Assembly (NCBI GenBank): GCA_029261135.1
Contig: JAJDBX010000026.1
Location: 1-64,000 of the forward strand
Origin: Nitrospirota bacterium
Lineage (GTDB): Bacteria; Nitrospirota; Nitrospiria; SBBL01; JAADHI01
DNA: 64,000 bases
Reading direction: 5' to 3'
A program made the position numbers and the translations under genes. The notes beneath the pieces were generated by a model that saw only the letters and a list, made by a program, of their open reading frames with translations, was not told the origin of the DNA and searched no databases. This document shows positions 16,520-25,284 of the stretch, one piece after another. Each line of letters begins with the position of its first letter. Position 1 is the first letter of the stretch.

Positions 16520-18024
16520 TGCTCACCTCCGGTTCCGTTTTCGCTGCTTTTCTTTTTGACCAGGGTGGCCACCGTTCTATTTTTCTTCGTGAAATAGGTT
16601 GTGGCGACACGCTTTACATCCTCTGCTGTCACTTTGGCAATGGCGTCTCGATTTCTTAAGGTATATCGCCAGCCGTCAGCCACCGCCTCAAAATAAGCCA
16701 AACGACTCGCCAGTCCGCTATTTGAACGCAGAGAGCGAATCAGGGAGGCATCAATATTGGTGATGATTTTATCGAGTTCTTTTTGCGTGGGCCCCTCTTT
16801 TTTTAATCGATCCAATTCTTCATAAATCGCGACTTCCACTTCTTCCGTGGTATGAGGGGCACGCGGGGTTCCAGACAGCATGAAAAGATTCGGAAACCGT
16901 GCACCCGGCGTGCCGGCTGCCGTCGATACCCCGACCACAATCTTTTTTTCGACCACGAGCTTTTTATAAAGGCGCGAGGTCCTGCCCATCGAAAGCAGGG
17001 AATCAATCACATCAAAAACAGGATCATCCGGATGGTGAAGATTGGGCTTATGAAAACCAATCATGAGCTGCGGACTGGCATCGTCTTCGACTTCGAGACG
17101 GCGCTCGCCACGCTGCGGGGGCTCAACCGTTTTAATCAAGGGTGGTGCGGGAGCAGAGGGGATTTTCCCAAAAGCGGCCTCCAATTGCGGGATCACCTCT
17201 TTCGCTTTAAAAGCGCCTACGATGGAAATGATCGTATTGCTCGGGCCGTAGTATATTTTGAAAAAAGCACTGGTTTCTGTCGCCGAAAGATTACTGACAT
17301 CCGAAGGCCATCCCAAAATAGGGTTGCCGTAGGGATGGGCCGAAAATGCCGTGGCGATAAAGGCTTCATAAAGCTTGCCGCCTGGATTGGTTTCAACACT
17401 CCGCCGCCGCTCTTCCATCACCACATCTCGCTCTTTGTAAAATTCACGCAGCACGGGATTGGCCATGCGATCCGATTCAACCGAGATCCAAAGGGGCAGA
17501 CGATTGGCCGGAAAACTGACCATGTAATTCGTCACATCCTTCCCGGTCGAGGCATTAAAACCCACTTCACCATTGCGATTGTAGATTTCAGCAAACTCAT
17601 TGGGGATGACCCATTGTTGTGCCTCTTCTTGCAAGTTTTCAAATTTTTCAGTCAAGGCAGTGATCTTCTTTTCATCCGCGCGCAAGCCTTTGCGCTTTTC
17701 AAAATTGATCGCCTCGTTCACGACTTCAATTTCATCCAAGAGCTTTTTCTCTTCAGTATAGTTCTTTGTGCCGATATGTTTTGTCCCTTTAAAGGCCATA
17801 TGCTCATAGAGGTGGGCGATCCCGGTGTTGCCGTTGACCTCATTGGCTCCGCCGACTTTGTAAACGATACGCAGGGCCACTGTCGGCACCTGATGTCGTT
17901 CCACCATCAACACACGAAGACCGTTGGAAAGCGTGTGTTCTACAACCCGATCTTCCAAGCTTTGGGCCCAGACGGTGATTGGAAATAGAATGAGAAATAT
18001 AGAAATAATAATCCGGTTTTTCAT
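16516..18024 (-). CDS. M16-family zinc peptidase, active subunit
   Basis: 502 residues from the ATG at 18024, chosen because AGAGGA precedes it and a signal peptide (MKNRIIISIFLILFPITVWA) follows; the frame is open further to 18105. The inverted zinc motif HLYEH lies at about 71-75, and the downstream ligand Glu is in DVVMEERRRSVE. The C-terminal half includes GRTSRLYKKLVVEKKIVVGV. It should cleave peptides in the periplasm. It pairs with the non-catalytic M16 gene that overlaps its stop. gph is 43 bases upstream. Confidence 0.94.
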   Translation of the reverse strand: MKNRIIISIFLILFPITVWAQSLEDRVVEHTLSNGLRVLMVERHQVPTVALRIVYKVGGANEVNGNTGIAHLYEHMAFKGTKHIGTKNYTEEKKLLDEIEVVNEAINFEKRKGLRADEKKITALTEKFENLQEEAQQWVIPNEFAEIYNRNGEVGFNASTGKDVTNYMVSFPANRLPLWISVESDRMANPVLREFYKERDVVMEERRRSVETNPGGKLYEAFIATAFSAHPYGNPILGWPSDVSNLSATETSAFFKIYYGPSNTIISIVGAFKAKEVIPQLEAAFGKIPSAPAPPLIKTVEPPQRGERRLEVEDDASPQLMIGFHKPNLHHPDDPVFDVIDSLLSMGRTSRLYKKLVVEKKIVVGVSTAAGTPGARFPNLFMLSGTPRAPHTTEEVEVAIYEELDRLKKEGPTQKELDKIITNIDASLIRSLRSNSGLASRLAYFEAVADGWRYTLRNRDAIAKVTAEDVKRVATTYFTKKNRTVATLVKKKSSENGTGGEQ

Positions 18025-18067
18025 AAGAATTCCTCTTTTTAAATACGATCTAAATCGGGTATCTGAG

Positions 18068-18712
18068 TCATGAAAAAATGCCAATGAGTTCCTCACTTGA
18101 ATCAATCAAAAAATCTGGATTCGCTATTTTTAGTTCTTCAGCATCCCCGAAACCGTATGCAACGCCACACGAAAGCACACCCGCAGCCTGTGCGGCATGA
18201 ATATCATTTAAAGAATCTCCAATCATTACCGCTTTCCTCGGATCGATATCCAGTGTTTCCAATGTTGTTAGGAGCATTTCAGGGTGAGGCTTTAACTGCA
18301 GGCTCGGTTTTGCTGCGACAATAAGGTCAAAAATCTCCAAAAAATGGAGTCCCTCGGCAATTTTATCAGTGTAGGTCACGGGTTTATTAGTGACAAGGGC
18401 AATTTTTTTATCTTGAAAGTGATCCAGCACCTCTTTCACACCGGGGAAAAGACAGGTTTCATCCAGCAGGTGTTTGAGATAATGTGTTTCGAAACATTGC
18501 AGGGTTTGATCAATCAGGTTTGGGTCATTCACCCCGACGGCATCAATCATCAATTGCCGCACCCCGTTTCCGACAAAACTATAAATCAGCTCATTCGGTT
18601 TTTCAGGGAGTCCCATATCTCGAAATGTGAGATTCACAGAAGTGGCAATATCTCGTTTTGAATCGATTAACGTCCCATCCAGGTCAAAGATCAGTAGTTC
18701 AACGTGGCTCAT
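18068..18712 (-). CDS. gph: Phosphoglycolate phosphatase-type HAD hydrolase
   Basis: 214 residues. HAD motif I FDLDGTLIDS (Asp10 nucleophile, Asp12), a helical cap, motif II VTNKP with the following Lys region, and motif IV MIGDSLNDIHAA. The length and cap type fit Gph, which hydrolyses 2-phosphoglycolate made during DNA repair or by oxygenation reactions; other small phosphates are possible. It is the first gene of the minus-strand run towards M32. A gap of about 90 bases separates it from the membrane gene upstream. Confidence 0.85.
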   Translation of the reverse strand: MSHVELLIFDLDGTLIDSKRDIATSVNLTFRDMGLPEKPNELIYSFVGNGVRQLMIDAVGVNDPNLIDQTLQCFETHYLKHLLDETCLFPGVKEVLDHFQDKKIALVTNKPVTYTDKIAEGLHFLEIFDLIVAAKPSLQLKPHPEMLLTTLETLDIDPRKAVMIGDSLNDIHAAQAAGVLSCGVAYGFGDAEELKIANPDFLIDSSEELIGIFS

Positions 18713-18803
18713 AAAGGCCTAAAAATTATAGCAATCAAAGATAATGGATTCCCATAATCTTATCGGGAAACGGCCTAATATTCAATCCCCCTCATCCAAA
18801 AAC

Positions 18804-19514
18804 TCAGAGACCTAAGCGCCAGAAGACCATGCCAAACGCAAGGATGATGACCCCACAACTAATCCCCTTCAGGATTTTTTCATAACGGGATTGAAAAACG
18901 TGATCGCCGGATTCACTCGAACGCTTAATCGCTTTGTAAGGACGCGAGGCATTGATTTCAACATAGCTGAGCAGAGCCATCGCAGAGGCCACAATAAAGG
19001 ACGAAATAGAGACAGCATTTGTTTGAATCACGTAACCCGCCAAAACGGGTAAGCCTCCCCAAGAAAAAGAAAACCACCCATCCGTATGAAAACGGCCTTC
19101 AAACCACTCTAGATTATAGGCAAAAAGGAAGAAACCTTCTAAAATCGCGATGATCGCAAGGAAAGGAGTGACGGTAAAAATATAATAGAAACCAATGCCA
19201 TAGGCGGGGATCAAGGAAAAGATCACCAAACACCATAACGCTTTGTTAGAAAAATGTGTGCCCCAAGGTTTTCCTGCTTTGCCTCCGATGGCATCTAAAG
19301 CATGGGCCGCAATCCCAAGACCACAAAAATAAATTGTGACAATCGCAACAACACGATCCCAGACAATCGTCTCCGCGAGCATCGCCCCGACGACGGTATA
19401 TGAGAGCACCATGCCAGTATAGGGAAGAAAAAGTAAACCAATAAAGATACGAAATTTAAGCGGACCAAATTGAGGGACAAACCATTCTGAACTGCGGTCT
19501 GCCAACGAACCCAT
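18804..19514 (-). CDS. Hypothetical membrane protein paired with the Ycf48-like protein
   Basis: 236 residues with about seven hydrophobic segments (about 21-45, 50-68, 90-110, 115-135, 150-165, 172-185, 215-232). Recognisable but unidentified elements are AHALDAIGGKAGKPWGTH and YNLEWFEGRFHTDGWFSFSW. The polytopic layout vaguely recalls UbiA-type enzymes, but I see no NDxxD motif, so no such call is made. Its ATG immediately follows the stop of the 14-repeat Ycf48-like gene, so the two are surely co-expressed. Confidence 0.75.
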   Translation of the reverse strand: MGSLADRSSEWFVPQFGPLKFRIFIGLLFLPYTGMVLSYTVVGAMLAETIVWDRVVAIVTIYFCGLGIAAHALDAIGGKAGKPWGTHFSNKALWCLVIFSLIPAYGIGFYYIFTVTPFLAIIAILEGFFLFAYNLEWFEGRFHTDGWFSFSWGGLPVLAGYVIQTNAVSISSFIVASAMALLSYVEINASRPYKAIKRSSESGDHVFQSRYEKILKGISCGVIILAFGMVFWRLGL

Positions 19515-21344
19515 TTAAGACCCTTGACCTGTATACTTTAAAATAAGTCCACCCTTCCCCACGGCAAAACCTTTATTCTTGTCCGTAAAGAAAAGTCCCG
19601 TGATGCGTTGTACGGCACCGCTTTCAACGGTGACCCAACTCTTTCCGCCATCTGCCGTATAAATCATGCCGCCGAGATCTCCGGCAGCCCAGCCTTCGTC
19701 TCCGTTCATCACAATATCCCAAAGGGCTTCAGTCGTCCCTGTTTTCTCTAAAGCCCAGTGTTTTCCCCCGTCCACTGTTTTTAAGAGTGTCCCGTTTGCC
19801 CCGACAATCCAGCCTCGCTTTGGGCCATCAAAAAGTATTTTGGCGTACATATCATTAAAGGGTAGTGCAAAATCTTTCCAAGTCTCCCCCCCGTCTTTTG
19901 TAGAGAGAATCGTTCCGCCATCCCCTATAAGCCAGCCATCGTTCTCATTGAGAAAGATAATATCTGTCAAGGCAAGGATGACATTGCTAAATTGTATCTT
20001 CCAATTTTTCCCACCATCAATGGTTTTAAAAACCAGCCCCGCTTCACCGATCACCCAACCCGTCTTCGCATTCATAAAATAGACCTGCTCAAAACTACCT
20101 TCGGTCAATTTTTTCTGGGTCTTCCAAGTTTGACCACCGTCCACCGTATGAAGAATCGTCCCTAAAGCCCCGACGACCCAACCCTCTTTTTGAGAGACAA
20201 AATGAACGCCGAATAACCAATTCTCAGTGCCACTCTCCAAAAAATCCCATGTTGTCCCGCTGTTATCTGTGTAAAGAATCGTACCGGCTTCTCCGACAAC
20301 CCAGCCATGCTGTTGATCAAAAAAATGGATTCTAAAAAGGCGATCATTAAAACCAAAATTTTGGGACTCCCAAGTTTTTGCACCATCAGCCGTATGAATA
20401 ATGAACCCGCCCCAACCCACAGCCCAGGCGTGATTCGCCCCGAAAGAAGAAAGCCCTTCCATGGTTTTATCCGTCGGCACTTCAACAGCCTCCCAAGTTT
20501 CGCCGCCATTTTCAGTTCTTAGAAAAACACCCGATCCACCGGCAATCCATCCGATTTTTGGTGTTGTAAATTTCACGCTCAAGAGCATCGATTTATGAAA
20601 ATTGCTCTCCTGTGGCTTCCAGGTCTTTCCCCCATCTTTTGTGTGGACAATCACACCCCGCCGACCGACAGCCCAACCATGCTTTTCATCCACAAAAAAT
20701 ATGCCTTCAAGCGGGATTTGGGTACCACTGTCCTGCTCTTTCCATGTTTTTCCTGCATTTTTTGTATGAAAAATTTTCCCATCCCAGCCTGCAATCCATC
20801 CGAGTTGGTCATTCAAAAAATACACTTCTAAAAGGGGCCCTTTTTTATAGCCGATGTCCCTCAGTGCCCAGGTCTTTCCCCCATCTTTTGTTTGAATGAC
20901 CGTCCCCTGTGCGCCAACAACCCATCCGGCCTGAGCATTGGTGAAAAAAGTCTTCCAAAGCCAAATTACCTTAGGGCCACCCTGATTTTCCCAATGCTTG
21001 CCGCCATCGCTCGTATGGTAAATATTGCCAGACCAACTCGCGGCCCAACCATTTTTCTCATCGGGAAAATGAACAGAAAAAAAACGTTCTCCCCGTTTTC
21101 GATGCTGGGCAATCCAATGCTTTCCGCCATCTGTCGTATGCAGAATCGCACCCGTCGCCCCAACAGCCCAGCCCTTGTCTTTCGAAACAAAATGGATGCC
21201 CCAGAGCGCCGTCGAACTCACTTCCCCTTGTTGGACACGCCATTCTCCTTTTGGAAAAGGCGATGCAGCAAATAGAGGTAAAACATGGAAGGATTGAGAT
21301 AAAAGGGTGATGAATAAGACGAAATATAAAGCGTTTTTTTTCAT
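19515..21344 (-). CDS. Exported Ycf48-like protein, 14 repeats (two seven-blade propellers)
   Basis: 609 residues from the ATG at 21344, where a signal peptide begins (MKKNALYFVLFITLLSQSFH); the frame is open to 21419. The mature protein is built of 14 consecutive units of about 42 residues, each GWxVGxxGxIxHTxDGGxxW followed by an aromatic F.D or F.N strand. The last is shortened (FAVGKGGLILKY). Fourteen blades suggest two seven-bladed propellers. The repeat is that of Ycf48/HCF136, a PSII assembly factor, but relatives are common in non-photosynthetic bacteria with unknown clients. It is followed without a gap by a polytopic membrane protein, a plausible client or anchor. Confidence 0.9.
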   Translation of the reverse strand: MKKNALYFVLFITLLSQSFHVLPLFAASPFPKGEWRVQQGEVSSTALWGIHFVSKDKGWAVGATGAILHTTDGGKHWIAQHRKRGERFFSVHFPDEKNGWAASWSGNIYHTSDGGKHWENQGGPKVIWLWKTFFTNAQAGWVVGAQGTVIQTKDGGKTWALRDIGYKKGPLLEVYFLNDQLGWIAGWDGKIFHTKNAGKTWKEQDSGTQIPLEGIFFVDEKHGWAVGRRGVIVHTKDGGKTWKPQESNFHKSMLLSVKFTTPKIGWIAGGSGVFLRTENGGETWEAVEVPTDKTMEGLSSFGANHAWAVGWGGFIIHTADGAKTWESQNFGFNDRLFRIHFFDQQHGWVVGEAGTILYTDNSGTTWDFLESGTENWLFGVHFVSQKEGWVVGALGTILHTVDGGQTWKTQKKLTEGSFEQVYFMNAKTGWVIGEAGLVFKTIDGGKNWKIQFSNVILALTDIIFLNENDGWLIGDGGTILSTKDGGETWKDFALPFNDMYAKILFDGPKRGWIVGANGTLLKTVDGGKHWALEKTGTTEALWDIVMNGDEGWAAGDLGGMIYTADGGKSWVTVESGAVQRITGLFFTDKNKGFAVGKGGLILKYTGQGS

Positions 21345-21413
21345 ACATTTTCCAGTGAGAATATTGATCTTCAGCTCATATGCGTGATACTTTTTACACG
21401 ATCTGAGGGCCAA

Positions 21414-21830
21414 ATGCAAAAATATCTCCTGTCTTTAATACTCTCTCTTTTTTTATTTATTCTACCTCAAGCCTCCCTTGCTTCAGAAGATCCAATGGAT
21501 CCCATTCATCAACTGGCAAACCTGATTTACCGTTCATCTCAGGATATGGTCTCACATGGCAGTGATGGGCATGTCTGGGAAATAGTGCTCTATGGAAAAA
21601 AAATGGTTAAACGCACTGAGATTCTGCTTGAAAAGGTCGAATCAATAGACGCCACTAACTTTAAAAAGAAAAAAAGTAAAATTATCGCTTCTATTAAAGG
21701 AACATTAATAAAAGCAAAAGAAGCCGTCGAATTGGGTGAACAAGAAAAAGGAGAACTGGCCTTAACCGCGGCAAGAAGAGCATCCTTTCAAGCCAAACGC
21801 CTCAGACAACGTCTTTTAATGATCCGATAA
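21414..21830 (+). CDS. Small exported helical protein, unknown
   Basis: 138 residues from the ATG at 21414; the frame is open from 21384. A clear signal peptide (MQKYLLSLILSLFLFILPQA, cleaved near ASLASE) is followed by a Lys/Glu/Arg-rich, mostly helical chain with HQLANLIYRSSQDMVSHGSDGH and a strongly basic C-terminus. It has no family I can name. It is divergent from the Ycf48-like gene, sharing the short 21345-21413 gap, and convergent with the helicase gene 18 bases away. Confidence 0.65.
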   Translation: MQKYLLSLILSLFLFILPQASLASEDPMDPIHQLANLIYRSSQDMVSHGSDGHVWEIVLYGKKMVKRTEILLEKVESIDATNFKKKKSKIIASIKGTLIKAKEAVELGEQEKGELALTAARRASFQAKRLRQRLLMIR

Positions 21831-21848
21831 TCCCAGACCAGAAGCCTG

Positions 21849-23141
21849 TTATTTGTCTTTTTTGACTTCTGAATGACGGTGTCTGATTTTGGCTTGGGCA
21901 TTACGGTTGGGTTTGTTTTTGTTTTGCGGGGGTTTATTGTTTGACTGCTTGCCATGTGCTTGTTTTGGCCGGGGCACATATTTGGGTTTGATAAAAAGAT
22001 CGTCTTCGGCCCATTCAACCGGAATTTTTTGATCGATATAACTTTCGACCTCCTCAAGACTAATCACATATTCTTCATCTGCGAGGCTAAAGGCCTTTCC
22101 CCCCGCACCCGCTCGTGCGGTTCGTCCAATGCGATGCACATAGGCTTCCCGGTCTTGCGGAAAATCATAATTAAAAACCACATCCACGCCATCAATATGG
22201 AGTCCTCTTGATGCGACATCAGTTGCGACCAAAATCGGGATTTCACCGGCCTTAAACTGTTCTAAAAATCGCAGGCGTTTTTTTTGTGGCAAATCGCCTG
22301 TAATCGCCTTGGCTGGATAGCCTTGTTCCGTTAATCGCCTCGAAAGTGTTTCTCCTTGATGTTTTGTATTCACAAAAATTAAGATCCGTTCCCAAGATTC
22401 CCGTTTTAAGAGTCCCAACATTAAGGGAAGCTTTTTTGAACGCTCAACATGAAAAAGCGTCTGCTCAATTTTTTCAGCCGTCACCTGTTTCGGGGTCACC
22501 TCGATTTTGACTGGATTATTCATGTGCTCGTATGCCATTTCCATCACACGGTAGGATAAAGTGGCTGAAAAAAGCATGGATTGCCGTTGTTGAAAGGGAG
22601 GCAAGCGACGCAGTAAATAACGGAGATCCGCAATAAAGCCCATGTCAAACATCCGATCGGCCTCATCGATGACCATCACATCAATCCGTCTTAAGTCGTA
22701 AACTTTCTGTTTGAAATAATCGATTAAACGACCGGGTGTGCCAATCAGGAGATCAATATTCTGAGCAATATCCGTGCGCTGTTTCTCATAATCAATGCCC
22801 CCATAAACGGCAAGAACCTTGAAATCAGTGGCGACGCCAAGTGTTTTGGCTTCCTCATAAATTTGAACCACAAGCTCTCTTGTCGGGGCGATGACAATGG
22901 CACGCGGCGATGGCCGTTTCGTGATGGGTTTTGGCTTTTTCTCTAAAAGACGGGTGAAAAGTGCAATTAAAAAGGCGGCAGTTTTACCTGTCCCCGTTTG
23001 GGCTTGACCGGCAACATCCTTCCCCGCAAGGGTGAGCGGCAAGGTTTCTTCCTGAATCGGCGTACAGGCTTCAAAACCAATCTGCTGAATGCCTTCTAGG
23101 ACAAGGGGTGCGATGGGGAGCGAACGAAATTGCGTAGACAT
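21849..23141 (-). CDS. DEAD-box ATP-dependent RNA helicase (RhlE/RhlB type)
   Basis: 430 residues. Q motif FEACTPIQEETLP (about 23-35), Walker A AQTGTGKT (47-54), PTREL, DEAD, SAT, then the C-terminal RecA domain with VATDVASRGLHIDGVD and HRIGRTARAG. The tail after about 385 is basic and Asn/Gln/Lys-rich, as in RhlE-like enzymes that bind structured RNA. Roles of relatives: ribosome assembly and RNA decay, especially in the cold. It is a single gene; no cold-shock leader was recognised upstream. Confidence 0.95.
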   Translation of the reverse strand: MSTQFRSLPIAPLVLEGIQQIGFEACTPIQEETLPLTLAGKDVAGQAQTGTGKTAAFLIALFTRLLEKKPKPITKRPSPRAIVIAPTRELVVQIYEEAKTLGVATDFKVLAVYGGIDYEKQRTDIAQNIDLLIGTPGRLIDYFKQKVYDLRRIDVMVIDEADRMFDMGFIADLRYLLRRLPPFQQRQSMLFSATLSYRVMEMAYEHMNNPVKIEVTPKQVTAEKIEQTLFHVERSKKLPLMLGLLKRESWERILIFVNTKHQGETLSRRLTEQGYPAKAITGDLPQKKRLRFLEQFKAGEIPILVATDVASRGLHIDGVDVVFNYDFPQDREAYVHRIGRTARAGAGGKAFSLADEEYVISLEEVESYIDQKIPVEWAEDDLFIKPKYVPRPKQAHGKQSNNKPPQNKNKPNRNAQAKIRHRHSEVKKDK

Positions 23142-23264
23142 ACTTTTTGCATGCTACAGGATTGAAGGGTAAAAAGCAAGTAATGTGCATATGAGTCAAT
23201 GCAACTACACATACTAAATAGGAATGTATTTCTTAGCTCTTATCGCGTAAACGGAGAAAGGATT

Positions 23265-24302
23265 TTATGATAAAGACTGTTTTCTGATTTGTTTGACTTC
23301 AAGTGGAATTTCTTCCCCTCCAGCCCTGGACATCAGATCCATCACGGCTTGTTTCGGGGATTTCCCCTCGAAAAGCACAGAATGAATCTCTTTCACAATC
23401 GCCATTTCGACATGATATTTCTCAGAAAGGGCCAGTGCTGATTCCGTCGTATTTACCCCTTCCGCGACCATTTTCATTGATTTTTGGATCTCTTGCAGTG
23501 ATTTGCCCGCACCGATTTCTTCCCCCAGCTTTCGATTCCGGGAAAGCGCCCCCCCACAGGTGAGAAAAAGATCACCCATGCCAGATTGCCCATAAAAAGT
23601 ATTGATATCCGCACCCATCGCAATGCCCAGGCGCGCCATTTCGGAGAGACCGCGTGTCATTAAAATCGCTTTCGTATTCGAACCAAAACCAAGCCCATCT
23701 GATCCACCCGCGGCAATGGCAATCACATTTTTGAGTGCGCCCCCCAACTGGACCCCAATTAAATCAGGAGATAAAAAAATGGCAAAAAAAGACGTCGTAA
23801 ACGCCTTTTCTATTCTCAAAGCCAGGCGGTGATTTTCACAAGCCAGCGAAACGGCAGTCGGGTGTGACTGCACCAGTTCCTTGGCAAAACTCGGCCCGGA
23901 GAGGACGGCAATCTGACCGCAATTTTCCCGACCGAGTTCTTCACAAATCACCTCAGACATCAGCATTAAACTTTTTCGTTCAATCCCCTTGGTTGCGATG
24001 ATGATGGGAATATCAGGAGACAAAAAAGGGCGCATCTGTCCGAGCACATCGCGCGCCACATGTGAAGGCACGACAAACACAACCCACTCTACATCCGAAA
24101 GCACCTCTTTGATTTCTGAGCTCGCAACAATGGATTCCGAAAGCCTCACCCCCGGAAGATAGGTCGTGTTTTCGTGGCCTCCGTTGATGTCCACCGCGAC
24201 CTCTGCTTCATAGGCCCAAAGCGAAACCTCATGCTCCCGTTGACTTAAGAGCCAGGACAGCGCCGTCCCCCAACTCCCTGCGCCGATCACCGCAATTTTC
24301 AT
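23265..24302 (-). CDS. gpsA: Glycerol-3-phosphate dehydrogenase [NAD(P)+]
   Basis: 345 residues. N-terminal Rossmann motif GAGSWGTALSWLLS (7-20), FVVPSHVARDVL, ATKGIE, VLSGPSFAKEL and the catalytic GALKNVIAIAAG block are all present, as is SGMGDLFLTC. It reduces dihydroxyacetone phosphate to sn-glycerol-3-phosphate for phospholipid synthesis in the cytoplasm. The C-terminal MDLMSRAGGEEIPLEVK is a little longer than in E. coli. It is divergent from pyrF with a good promoter of its own. Confidence 0.97.
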   Translation of the reverse strand: MKIAVIGAGSWGTALSWLLSQREHEVSLWAYEAEVAVDINGGHENTTYLPGVRLSESIVASSEIKEVLSDVEWVVFVVPSHVARDVLGQMRPFLSPDIPIIIATKGIERKSLMLMSEVICEELGRENCGQIAVLSGPSFAKELVQSHPTAVSLACENHRLALRIEKAFTTSFFAIFLSPDLIGVQLGGALKNVIAIAAGGSDGLGFGSNTKAILMTRGLSEMARLGIAMGADINTFYGQSGMGDLFLTCGGALSRNRKLGEEIGAGKSLQEIQKSMKMVAEGVNTTESALALSEKYHVEMAIVKEIHSVLFEGKSPKQAVMDLMSRAGGEEIPLEVKQIRKQSLS

Positions 24303-24363
24303 ATCGCAACACCTAGGTTAATCATGATTTAAACATCTCACGCCTGACATTCAAAAGAGGAGT

Positions 24364-24392
24364 ATCCTAGGGTCTTTATAAATTGATGTCAA
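24364..24392 (-). promoter_or_regulatory. Sigma-70-type promoter of gpsA
   Basis: On the minus strand TTGACA (24387-24392) and TAGGAT (24364-24369) are separated by exactly 17 bp, about 60 bases before the gpsA ATG. The -35 lies about 20 bases from the -35 of the divergent pyrF promoter. Confidence 0.6.
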
Positions 24393-24411
24393 GAAAGTCA
24401 GCGCTCAGATC

Positions 24412-24440
24412 TTGACATCCTAAAGTCGCTCCCGTAGTAT
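24412..24440 (+). promoter_or_regulatory. Sigma-70-type promoter of pyrF
   Basis: Perfect -35 TTGACA (24412-24417), 17-bp spacer and -10 TAGTAT (24435-24440). Transcription would start near 24447 and give a leader of about 35 bases before the TTG start. Confidence 0.7.
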
Positions 24441-24481
24441 TTTCTTCACTCAATACTTTTAAATCTTGGACAACAATTTCA

Positions 24482-25207
24482 TTGAATCCTCTCTCACTTG
24501 AAGCAAAAGAACGAATCATCCTCCCGCTTGATTTTCACTCTTTTGAAGAAGCTCGCCCTTACATCACCCTATTAAAAAATCATGTCGGGCTCTTCAAAGT
24601 CGGACTCACGCTTTTTATCAAAGAAGGCCTAAAGGTCATCAAACAAATCGAAGACCTCTCAGATGGCCGGGGCATCTTCCTCGATTTAAAGTTATACGAT
24701 ACCCCGATGCAAGTCAGTCGTGCTGCAGAAGTATTACACTCAGAAGTCCCCAATGTTCGATTTCTAACCGTACACACCTCCGGGGGCCACCGCGTCGTTA
24801 AAGCAGCAGTTGATGCCATGAAAGACGGCACCGAAATTCTAGGTGTGACAGTCTTAACCAGCCAAAGCCAAGCAGAATCAACTCATAAAGGGGATTCTGC
24901 CTCAATCGAAGAACAAGTCATCACACTGGCCGACATCGCAAAAGAAGCCGGCGCGGCAGGCCTTGTGGCCTCCGCAAGTGAAGCCCCTCAACTGAAAAAT
25001 CGTTTCGGGAAAAACCTCACGATTGTAACCCCCGGCATCCGACCCGCCTGGACTGAAGTAAAGAACGAAGATCAACGCAGAATCGTGACCCCCAAAGAAG
25101 CCATTTCAAACGGCTCTGACTATCTTGTGATCGGCAGACCCATTTATGAAGATATAGACCCCGTCGGTGCCGCAGAAAAAATTGCAGAAGAAATCGCTTC
25201 AGCCTAA
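24482..25207 (+). CDS. pyrF: Orotidine 5'-phosphate decarboxylase
   Basis: 241 residues with a TTG start at 24482; no ATG occurs upstream in frame after the promoter. The N-terminus RIILPLDFHSFEEA contains the first substrate-binding Asp, and FLDLKLYDTP holds the catalytic DxKxxD set. Later blocks VTPGIRP and DYLVIGRPIYEDIDP complete the (beta/alpha)8 signature. It makes UMP from OMP, the last step of pyrimidine synthesis. It stands alone here. A short GC-rich inverted repeat (CGGGCTAGCCCG) follows the stop, but it lacks a T run. Confidence 0.95.
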   Translation: MNPLSLEAKERIILPLDFHSFEEARPYITLLKNHVGLFKVGLTLFIKEGLKVIKQIEDLSDGRGIFLDLKLYDTPMQVSRAAEVLHSEVPNVRFLTVHTSGGHRVVKAAVDAMKDGTEILGVTVLTSQSQAESTHKGDSASIEEQVITLADIAKEAGAAGLVASASEAPQLKNRFGKNLTIVTPGIRPAWTEVKNEDQRRIVTPKEAISNGSDYLVIGRPIYEDIDPVGAAEKIAEEIASA

Positions 25208-25284
25208 CTTCGGGCTAGCCCGCTTCCCAACGACACAGCGCATTATGTGCTTGAGTTAGTGACTTCCCGAACTTCTAATCAATT

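Noticed and set aside
16852-17988. 378-codon open frame on the plus strand antisense to the M16 gene
   Set aside because: It lies wholly opposite the well-supported M16 peptidase, its residue mix (many Arg, His, Phe) is that of a shadow frame, and no family motif is seen.
18804-19514. UbiA-type prenyltransferase
   Set aside because: Polytopic layout only; the Asp-rich NDxxDxxxD motif is missing.
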